From DAHUYF01 sp035509275 (lineage in GTDB: Bacteria > Pseudomonadota > Alphaproteobacteria > ATCC43930 > CGMCC-115725): DNA of 64,000 nt. The DNA is taken from positions 4,676 to 68,675 of the forward strand of contig DATJLU010000157.1 of NCBI GenBank assembly GCA_035509275.1, read 5' to 3'. Made by a program: the position numbers and the translations under genes. The notes under the pieces are model-generated. The model ran no database searches, was not told the origin of the DNA, and worked only from the letters and a program-made list of their open reading frames with translations. Numbering within the stretch: the first letter of the stretch is position 1; every line of letters starts with the position of its first letter. This document shows, piece after piece, positions 58,371-64,000 of the stretch.

Positions 58371-59764
58371 TGCTGCTCAAGATCGGCTTCCGCAACATCC
58401 TGCGGAACGGCCGCCGCTCGGCCGTCACCGGGCTTGCCGTTGCCGTCGGCGCGGTGGCTCTCCTCGTCTTCGGCGCTTTCCAGGCCTTCATCTTCGCCGG
58501 GCTGCAGACCCAGGCGGTGCAGCGCGCCGGCCACCTCACGGTCTTCCGCAACGGCTATTTCCTCTACGGCGCCGGCAATCCCGCCGCCTATGGCATCGAC
58601 GACTACAAGCAGGTGATGGCGACGATCGCCGCCGATCCCGTGCTGCAGCCGCTCATCAACGTGATGACGCCGACGCTGACCTTGTTCGGCATCGCCGGCA
58701 ATTTCGAAGGCGAGAACGACGCCGCCAAGACCTTCTTCGGCGTCGGCGTCATTCCCTCCGACCGCGAGCGCATGCGGCAGTGGAACGAGTACGGCGCCGG
58801 CCGGCCCTACACGCCGGATACGCGGCTCGCCGACAATGACGACACGCGCGGCATCCTCGGCGCCGGCCTCGCCCGCATCCTCAATCTCTGCGCGCCGCTC
58901 AAGGTCGCCAATTGTCCCGCGCCGCCCGCCGCAAAGCCGGACCCGGCGCCGACGCAACAGCAGGATTTCAGCGACCTCGTGCGCAACGACATCACCGGCG
59001 CCGCCGATCCCGATGCGAAGATGCCGCGCATCGATCTGCTCGCCGCTACCGCCGGCGGCGCACCCAACGTCGTCAGCCTCTATGTGAGCGGCGCCGAGCC
59101 GCAATCGGTGAAGGAAGTCGACGACAATTACGTCGGCATGCATCTCGCGCTCGCGCAGCAACTGCTCTATGGCCGCGGCGAGCACAAGGTGACCGGCATC
59201 GTGCTGCAGCTGCATCGCAGCGAGGACATGGCGGCCGCGCGGGCGCGGCTCACCGCCCTGTTCAAGCAGAAAGGGCTCGACCTCGAGATTCGCGACTTCG
59301 CCGATCTCACGCCGGAATACGCGCAGATCCTCAACTTCTTCCGCTCGATTTTCCTGTTCATCGCCGTGATCATGGGCGTGATCGTGCTCTTCGCCGTGGT
59401 CAACACCATGACCATGACGGTGATGGAGCGGACCAACGAGATCGGCACGACCCGCGCCATGGGCGTGCGCCGCTCCGGCATCCGCCGGCAATTCCTGCTC
59501 GAAGGCTCGCTCTTGGGCGCGATCGGCGCGACGCTCGGCGTTCTGCTCGCCGCCGTGATCGCGCTCGCGGTCAACCATGCCGGGCTGTCCTGGACACCGC
59601 CGGGCAATGCCAATCCGGTGCCGCTGCGACTCTATCTCTTCAACGGCGGACCGCTCATCCTCGGCACCTGGCTCGGCCTCGTGCTCGTCGCCACCATCGC
59701 CGCGCTCATCCCCGCCAACCGCGCCGCCAAGCTGCCGGTGGTGGACGCGCTGCGCCACGTCTGA
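58370..59764 (+). CDS. MacB/LolC-type ABC permease
   Basis: 464 residues from ATG 58370 (GTG 58367 adjacent), overlapping the ATPase stop, behind GAGGGAGG. One N-terminal helix (RRSAVTGLAVAVGAVALLVF), a large periplasmic domain (about 45-310), then three C-terminal helices in an FtsX fold (FLFIAVIMGVIVLFAVVNTM; RAMGVRRSGIRRQFLLEGSL). Such mechanotransducing permeases extract lipoproteins or push substrates across the periplasm. Confidence 0.9.
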   Translation: MLLKIGFRNILRNGRRSAVTGLAVAVGAVALLVFGAFQAFIFAGLQTQAVQRAGHLTVFRNGYFLYGAGNPAAYGIDDYKQVMATIAADPVLQPLINVMTPTLTLFGIAGNFEGENDAAKTFFGVGVIPSDRERMRQWNEYGAGRPYTPDTRLADNDDTRGILGAGLARILNLCAPLKVANCPAPPAAKPDPAPTQQQDFSDLVRNDITGAADPDAKMPRIDLLAATAGGAPNVVSLYVSGAEPQSVKEVDDNYVGMHLALAQQLLYGRGEHKVTGIVLQLHRSEDMAAARARLTALFKQKGLDLEIRDFADLTPEYAQILNFFRSIFLFIAVIMGVIVLFAVVNTMTMTVMERTNEIGTTRAMGVRRSGIRRQFLLEGSLLGAIGATLGVLLAAVIALAVNHAGLSWTPPGNANPVPLRLYLFNGGPLILGTWLGLVLVATIAALIPANRAAKLPVVDALRHV

Positions 59765-59771
59765 GGCTGCC

Positions 59772-60551
59772 ATGACCCGAATGACGCCGTTCGTCGCCGC
59801 GCTCGTCCTTGCGCTCACGTTGCCGATCGTGGCGGCCGAGGCGCAGACCGCACAGCAGATCATCGCCGCCGCCGACAAGGTGCGCAATCCCGACGCGCCT
59901 TTCCGCGTCACCAACAAGCTGGCGGAATTCGTGCACGGCGCGCTGCACGACACCGACGAGATCGTCGTTTACGCCAAGGTCGATCCCGCGACCGGACAGT
60001 TCCGCGATCTCGTGCGCTATGTCGAGCCGCCGCGCGATGCCGGCAAGATGGCGCTGCTCGACGGCACGGTGCTGTGGTTCTACGACCCCGCCTCGAAGGC
60101 GAGCGTCCGCATCTCGCCGCAACAGCGCCTGATCGGCCAGGCCGCCATCGGCGATGTGCTGACCGTCAATCTCGCCGTCGATTACACCGGAACGCTGATC
60201 GGCGCCGAGACCATCGAGGACAGCACGCGCAAGAGCCGCGAGTGCTGGCATCTCGACATGAAGGCGGCGAACGACCACGCAACCTATAACCGCGTCGAAT
60301 ACTGGTTCGAGAAAGGGACCTATTACCCGATCAAGGGCAAGTTCTATTCCGACAGCGGCCGGCTGCTCAAGATCCTCTATTACGGCAAGTTCGCCCCCGC
60401 GCTCGGCGGCATCAGGCCGACCGAGGCGATCATCATCGATGCCGTCGACAGCGCGCTGGTGACGCGCATCGATTTCGGCGACTACCAGTATCAGCAGATC
60501 CCGGAGACCTGGTTCCAGCGCGACTATCTCCCGCGCCTGCGCATCGAGTGA
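59772..60551 (+). CDS. LolA-like outer-membrane lipoprotein-sorting protein
   Basis: 259 residues with a signal peptide (MTRMTPFVAALVLALTLPIV, cleavage after AEA). The mature part shows the LolA_like/LppX-like beta-sheet pattern: RYVEPPRDAGKMALLDGTVL, FYDPASKASVRISPQQRL, YWFEKGTYYPIKGKFYSDSG. It should carry a lipid or lipoprotein through the periplasm from the permease. Overlaps the next gene by one base (TGATG). Confidence 0.87.
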   Translation: MTRMTPFVAALVLALTLPIVAAEAQTAQQIIAAADKVRNPDAPFRVTNKLAEFVHGALHDTDEIVVYAKVDPATGQFRDLVRYVEPPRDAGKMALLDGTVLWFYDPASKASVRISPQQRLIGQAAIGDVLTVNLAVDYTGTLIGAETIEDSTRKSRECWHLDMKAANDHATYNRVEYWFEKGTYYPIKGKFYSDSGRLLKILYYGKFAPALGGIRPTEAIIIDAVDSALVTRIDFGDYQYQQIPETWFQRDYLPRLRIE

Positions 60552-61957
60552 TGCGTCCGCTCCGCCTCGCGCCGCTGCTGCTGACGCTCTCGGCCGCGCC
60601 GGCGCTCGCGGACGAGAACCAGGACCTGAACCTCATTCCGCCGAGCGTGACGGAGCCCGCACCGCCGGCGAGCGCCGCGCCGATGCCGACGCAGGACCTG
60701 CGGCAGCGCATCTATCTCGAGAACGCCCTCATCCTCAATGACCGGCGCGGCGTTCTGGTTCCGGCGCCGCCGCCGCCCGCACCCGACTGGCAGCAGCGGC
60801 TCTTCCTCGATGCGCGCAAGGAATGGGCGCTCTCCGACCAGGCCAGCGTCACTTACAGCGGCCGGCTCAATCTGCAGGCGGACGATGTCGAGCCCACCCC
60901 CACCCACCACAATATCCGCAACGATTTCCGCGAAGGCTACGTCAGCTGGCAGCCGCTCTCCTCCACCTATCTCGATCTCGGCCGCATCAATCTGAAGAAC
61001 GGCGTCGCGGCCGGCTTCAACCCGACCGATTTCTTCAAGACGCGCACCGTGGTCGAGCCGCTGTCGATCGATCCCGCCGTGCTGCGCGAAGATCGGCTCG
61101 GCACCTTCATGCTCGAGGGGCAGCAGCTCGTCGAGCATGGCGCGGTCACCCTCGCCTATGCGCCGAAGCTCTACGACCCAAGCCGGATCTACACGCAGAC
61201 GAGCCTGCCGAGCTTCAACCCGATGCTCGACCGCACCAACGCGCATGACCGCCTGCTGCTGAAGGGCAGCGTCGACATCGCCGAGGGCGTGAACCCCGAG
61301 TTCCTGGTCTATCACGAGGGCAACCGCACGCAATTCGGCACCAACATCACCGAGGGCGTCGGGCATAGCACGGTGCTGTATGCCGAATGGGCCGGCGGCA
61401 ACCGCGCCAGCCTCGTCGCCGACGCGTTCCGCTACGGCGTCGATACCGGCACGCTCCCGCCGAGCGCGCCCGCCGTGCTGCCGTTCGACCCGCACAGCTA
61501 TTTCCAGAACGATCTCACCGCCGGTCTCTCCTACACCACGCCCAACAAGATCGTGCTCAATCTCGAATACCAGTTCCACCAGGCGGGATTCTCGCCGCAG
61601 GACTGGCGCAACTGGTTCACGACGGGACAAGCCCATGCGAACACCCCGGCGATTACCGAGACCCTGTGGTACATCCGCTCCTACGCCGTCGATCAGCAGG
61701 AGCCGATCAACACGCATGCGATCTTCGCACGCGCTGATTGGCAGGATGCCTTCATTCCCGATCTCGAGCTCACCGCCTTTATCCGCGTCGATCTCCATGA
61801 CGGCTCGAGCGTCGCGCAAGCAACCGCCGACTACTACCTGTCCAATGCCTGGACCGTGGGTGCGGTCGCTGCGGTCGATCCGGGCGGGCGGCGCACCGAT
61901 TTCGGCAGCCTGCCTCAGGCGGCCAGCCTCATCCTGAAGCTCGCGCGCTATTTCTGA
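60551..61957 (+). CDS. Predicted outer-membrane beta-barrel/porin-like protein
   Basis: 468 residues with an N-terminal signal (RLAPLLLTLSAAPALADENQ). After a Pro-rich spacer it shows alternating amphipathic strands (ASVTYSGRLNLQADDV, YVSWQPLSSTYLDLGRINLK, KIVLNLEYQFHQAG) and ends in an aromatic residue (LILKLARYF), typical for barrels. No named family is certain. Given its partners it is probably the outer-membrane end of the exporter. Confidence 0.75.
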   Translation: MRPLRLAPLLLTLSAAPALADENQDLNLIPPSVTEPAPPASAAPMPTQDLRQRIYLENALILNDRRGVLVPAPPPPAPDWQQRLFLDARKEWALSDQASVTYSGRLNLQADDVEPTPTHHNIRNDFREGYVSWQPLSSTYLDLGRINLKNGVAAGFNPTDFFKTRTVVEPLSIDPAVLREDRLGTFMLEGQQLVEHGAVTLAYAPKLYDPSRIYTQTSLPSFNPMLDRTNAHDRLLLKGSVDIAEGVNPEFLVYHEGNRTQFGTNITEGVGHSTVLYAEWAGGNRASLVADAFRYGVDTGTLPPSAPAVLPFDPHSYFQNDLTAGLSYTTPNKIVLNLEYQFHQAGFSPQDWRNWFTTGQAHANTPAITETLWYIRSYAVDQQEPINTHAIFARADWQDAFIPDLELTAFIRVDLHDGSSVAQATADYYLSNAWTVGAVAAVDPGGRRTDFGSLPQAASLILKLARYF

Positions 61958-61970
61958 ACGGAGGACCACC

Positions 61971-62492
61971 ATGCCCGCGCTCCTCGCCATCCTCTCGCAT
62001 ACGCCGTCTTGGGTGTTCGTCGTCTTCGCGCTCCTGGTTCTGCTCGGCATCCAGGCGTTGCGGCCGCGCCGCGTCGCCGTGGCGCGCGTCTTCGCGACGC
62101 CGGCGGTGTTCATCGCCTGGGGCCTCGTCAGTCTGGTCCTCGCGGCGCAACGCGCGCCGCTGGCGCCCGTCGCCTGGGCGCTCACCGCGATCGCCGGCGG
62201 CAGCCTGGCGCTGCTCACCCTGCGCCTCGACGGGCTGCGCGTTGACGGCCCTGGCCGCGTTCATCTTCCCGGCAGCGTCCTGCCGCTGCTGCGCAACCTG
62301 CTGATCTTCGGTGCCAAATACGTGATCGCCGTATTGCTCGCGCTGCATCCGGCGGCGCGCGGCCAGCTGCTGATCTGGGACATGGCGGTCTCCGGCGCCA
62401 GCGCCGGCTATTTCATCGGCTGGACCCTGCGCTTCCTCATCGCCTATCGCCGCGCTGCGGCCGTGCCGCTGCCGGTGTCCGGCGGCGGCTGA
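61971..62492 (+). CDS. Small membrane protein (DUF6622-like)
   Basis: 173 residues, about five hydrophobic segments. WVFVVFALLVLLGIQALRPR at the N-terminus and YFIGWTLRFLIAYRRA near the end resemble DUF6622-type proteins; the family name is a tentative recollection. GGAGGACC lies before the start. It follows the barrel gene by 13 bases and may be part of the same transcript. Confidence 0.72.
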   Translation: MPALLAILSHTPSWVFVVFALLVLLGIQALRPRRVAVARVFATPAVFIAWGLVSLVLAAQRAPLAPVAWALTAIAGGSLALLTLRLDGLRVDGPGRVHLPGSVLPLLRNLLIFGAKYVIAVLLALHPAARGQLLIWDMAVSGASAGYFIGWTLRFLIAYRRAAAVPLPVSGGG

Positions 62493-62544
62493 GGGGGACG
62501 CTGTGCTAGGCTTGGTCGCAAGTGAGAACCGGGAGAGAGCGCCT

Positions 62545-63105
62545 ATGACCATCGATCCCAAGGATGCGGCCGCGTCGCTGAGCGAGGTCGAGAGCGTCGA
62601 GCGCCGCACCCACCAGGCGATCACCTATGAGCACAGCAGCCGGCAGTTTGTGCTCTGGGGCATGCTCGTGACCTGCGGCTATGTCTTCACCTTCTTCCTG
62701 CCGGCCTATGCCCATGTCGGCTGGACCGTCGTCACCGCTCTGGGCCTCAGCGGCAGCTTCGCGCTGCGCGCCTGGGGACCGCAGACCCATACGCGCGACA
62801 GCCGGCTCGGCCAACGCATCAACCATGCGCTGGTCGTTCTGGTCGGCTTTGGGCTTATTCTGGTCTGGCTGCTGTGGCCCGTCGGCAATCGGCAGCTCAG
62901 CGCCTTCTGGCCGACGCTCGTCATGTTCTGCTACGTCCTGGCCGGACTCTGGCTCGGCAGCTTCTTCATCGCCGTCGGCGTCGGCGTGACGGCGCTGATC
63001 GTCATCGGCTATGCCTGGACCGGCGCCTGGTATCCGCTTTGGCTCGCGGCAACGGTGGGCGGCGGCCTCATCGTCAGCGGCTTGTGGCTGCGGCGGCTGA
63101 GCTGA
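62545..63105 (+). CDS. Membrane protein of unknown function
   Basis: 186 residues from ATG 62545, behind GGGAGAGAG. The first 40 residues are soluble (LSEVESVERRTHQAITYEHS), followed by about five helices (FVLWGMLVTCGYVFTFFLPA, LVVLVGFGLILVWLLW). I recognise no family. It sits five bases before the wHTH gene; pairs of this kind, a membrane protein plus a PadR/MarR-like regulator, are often functionally linked. Confidence 0.75.
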   Translation: MTIDPKDAAASLSEVESVERRTHQAITYEHSSRQFVLWGMLVTCGYVFTFFLPAYAHVGWTVVTALGLSGSFALRAWGPQTHTRDSRLGQRINHALVVLVGFGLILVWLLWPVGNRQLSAFWPTLVMFCYVLAGLWLGSFFIAVGVGVTALIVIGYAWTGAWYPLWLAATVGGGLIVSGLWLRRLS

Positions 63106-63110
63106 GCGGC

Positions 63111-63416
63111 ATGAGCGGATTGAACGAAGTCATTCATCAGGCGGTGCGGCTCAAGATCATGGCCGCGCTCAACATGCTGAGCCCGGAGACGGCGCTCGAA
63201 TTCACGCGCCTCAAATCGATCGTCGGCGCCACCGATGGCAATCTCGGCGCGCATCTCGATACCTTGGAGAAGGCCGGCTACGTCGCCATCGAGAAGCGCT
63301 TCGTCGGCAAGAAGCCGCAAACCCGCATCCGTCCGACACCGTCCGGCCGCCGCGCCTTCGCCGAGCACGTCGCCTATCTCCGCGAAATCATCGACACCGG
63401 CCCCGCGGCTCCGTAG
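63111..63416 (+). CDS. Winged-helix transcriptional regulator (MarR/ArsR-like, YjjP-type)
   Basis: 101 residues. VIHQAVRLKIMAALNMLSPE, FTRLKSIVGATDGNLGAHLD, TLEKAGYVAIEKRFVGKKPQ and TRIRPTPSGRRAFAEHVAYL form a compact winged helix of the HTH_34/transcriptional-regulator type, which often senses through membrane partners. It could bind the repeat boxes upstream of the ABC operon; this is inference. Confidence 0.87.
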   Translation: MSGLNEVIHQAVRLKIMAALNMLSPETALEFTRLKSIVGATDGNLGAHLDTLEKAGYVAIEKRFVGKKPQTRIRPTPSGRRAFAEHVAYLREIIDTGPAAP

Positions 63417-63492
63417 GGACTTCACCTCCGCCTTGCCCGCGAAAGAATTTTTGAAGAAATCGAAGTGGATGATGGCAGCGCTTTGAGATCGT

Positions 63493-63570
63493 ATGGATTC
63501 CCGCTTTCGCGGGAATGACGGAATAGTTTGATTTTGCTTCAAAAATTCGTCGCCCCCGCGAAAGCGCTAG
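63493..63570. repeat. REP-like palindromic element, type A, copy 2
   Basis: It repeats ATGGATTCCCGCTTTCGCGG, GAATGACGGAATA and GATTTTGCTT of the 49864-49943 element with few changes. The right end differs (GCGAAAGCGCTAGG), where it runs into the MITE-like arm at 63553. Confidence 0.85.
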
Positions 63571-63762
63571 GGAACGTACAAATCGCACAGTGAAATCATG
63601 TCCCCGGTTTCGCCTTGCCCGCGAAAGCGGGCATCCAGGAGCTTCAGCCCCGATGAATGGAGCGCATGGCTCTGGGTCCCCGCTTTCGCGGGGACGGCGG
63701 GAAAGATACTGGGATTTCAGTGTTTTTTGAGATGTGTACGTACCCTAGCGCTTTCGCGGGGG
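63553..63762. mobile_element. MITE-like element with 27-bp terminal inverted repeats
   Basis: The left arm (63553-63579, from CCCCCGCGAAAGCGCTAGGG to CGTAC) and right arm (63736-63762, from GTACG to CTTTCGCGGGGG) are inverted copies over 27 bases with one mismatch. About 156 bases lie between, including the type-B palindrome. There is no transposase; mobility would depend on an enzyme elsewhere. Confidence 0.65.
63611..63761. repeat. REP-like palindromic element, type B, copy 2
   Basis: Same order of blocks as the copy at 57315-57466: CGCCTTGCCCGCGAAAGCGG, CATCCAGGAG, TTCAGCCCCGATGAA, GGTCCCCGCTTTCGCGGGGA, GAGATGTGT, and TACCCT-GCGCTTTCGCGGGG. It lies inside the MITE-like unit. Confidence 0.85.
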
Positions 63763-63826
63763 TCCATTTCTGAGCGGCACGATGTCAGAGCTGTGGATGC
63801 CGATTCCGCCGCGCTATGGTGAGGAG

Positions 63827-64000
63827 ATGACCGAGCGAAGCGGCCCCGAGCCGGAGACGGCCCCGAGCGAGCTCAGGCGCGCCGCCGACGGCTCGCGGCT
63901 CGTCGCGGTGTGGCCGGGTGGCGGTGAGACCAGCGTGTCGGCAACGGTGCTGCGCCGCGCCTGCCGCTGCGCCGAATGCACCGCGCGCCGCGCGCGCGGC
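63827..64000 (+). CDS. DUF971 (GBBH-like N-terminal domain) protein, truncated at the window edge
   Basis: The first 58 codons from ATG 63827; in-frame ATGs at 63782 and 63797 are alternative starts. ELRRAADGSRLVAVWPGGGE followed by LRRACRCAECTARRA is the DUF971 Zn-binding pattern (C-x-C-x2-C) found in Fe-S/ApbC-related and gamma-butyrobetaine hydroxylase-like proteins. The C-terminal half lies outside. Confidence 0.72.
   Translation, partial: MTERSGPEPETAPSELRRAADGSRLVAVWPGGGETSVSATVLRRACRCAECTARRARG

Larger units (their letters stand above)
63417..63826. other. 410-base repeat-filled region
   Basis: No gene is visible. It holds a truncated type-B fragment (CGCCTTGCCCGCGAAAG at about 63427), the type-A element (63493-63570), and a MITE-like unit (63553-63762) that contains the second type-B copy. 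The arrangement suggests repeated insertion of palindromic elements. Confidence 0.7.

Noticed and set aside
1..64000. CRISPR arrays, tRNA or rRNA genes, prophage
   Set aside because: I looked for regularly spaced repeats, tRNA-like cloverleaf signatures and phage structural genes and found none. Short RNAs without strong motifs could be missed without a covariance-model search.

Overview
The window is GC-rich (about two thirds G+C by eye) and densely coded on both strands. It looks like a chromosomal piece of an alphaproteobacterium, probably Rhodospirillales-like. Pointers are the prs-rplY-pth-ychF block with a long CTC-type L25, the petABC (Rieske/cytochrome b/cytochrome c1) operon, an oxygen-dependent HemF, an NDUFAF7/MidA-type methyltransferase next to pgeF and lgt, and a RibH2-type lumazine synthase behind an FMN riboswitch. 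I saw no rRNA, tRNA, CRISPR array, phage or transposase.

Layout. 1-5.4 kb: partial YbjN gene, ubiK, then hldD, lgt, midA-like, pgeF and riboswitch-ribH2. 5.4-12.2 kb: a five-gene operon for a molybdenum hydroxylase (alpha/beta hydrolase, FAD, Mo and 2Fe-2S subunits, MFS carrier), divergent from a HutC-type GntR regulator. 12.2-14.4 kb: a DapA-family lyase/aldolase and a PLP aminotransferase. 14.6-19.1 kb: lipoprotein, prs, rplY, pth, ychF. 19.2-28.5 kb: the most unusual region, seven same-strand genes whose ends all overlap: HMG-CoA reductase, UbiA prenyltransferase, an ATP-grasp/phosphohistidine dikinase, a DUF3419/BtaA-like aminocarboxypropyltransferase, a dolichol/phytol-kinase-like membrane protein, a GNAT-like acyltransferase and an AMP-forming ligase. 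A flavin oxidoreductase lies upstream on the same strand. 30.1-42.2 kb: dienelactone hydrolase, then an amide/urea module (fmdB, fmdA, urtEDCBA) divergent from a large NCS1-transporter/histidine-kinase fusion and a LuxR-type response regulator. 42.3-44.7 kb: GST, CmcJ/NvfI-like protein, SDR. 44.7-49.7 kb: mtnP, mtnA, bifunctional aldolase/SDR and VOC protein, which together look like a methylthioadenosine/5-deoxyadenosine salvage shunt. 50-55.6 kb: petABC, trmL, hemF, a PPOX-fold flavoprotein and a SRPBCC protein. 55.6-57.3 kb: MFS carrier and a small membrane protein. 57.6-63.4 kb: an ABC/MacB-like permease/LolA-like/outer-membrane-protein export operon with its own repeat operator, two small membrane proteins and a winged-helix regulator. 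The end holds palindromic repeats, a MITE-like element and a truncated DUF971 gene.

How the genes work together. The 19-28 kb operon combines enzymes for an isoprenoid building block, prenyl transfer, phosphorylation, SAM-derived homoserine-type head-group transfer, N-acylation and carboxylate activation. I infer an undescribed lipid or meroterpenoid pathway whose product cannot be read from sequence. The urt/fmd module and the transporter-kinase plausibly form a sense-import-hydrolyse circuit for short amides or urea. Three stretches longer than 300 bases lack genes (37498-37936, 57265-57644, 63417-63826); each carries repeats or candidate operators rather than hidden genes.
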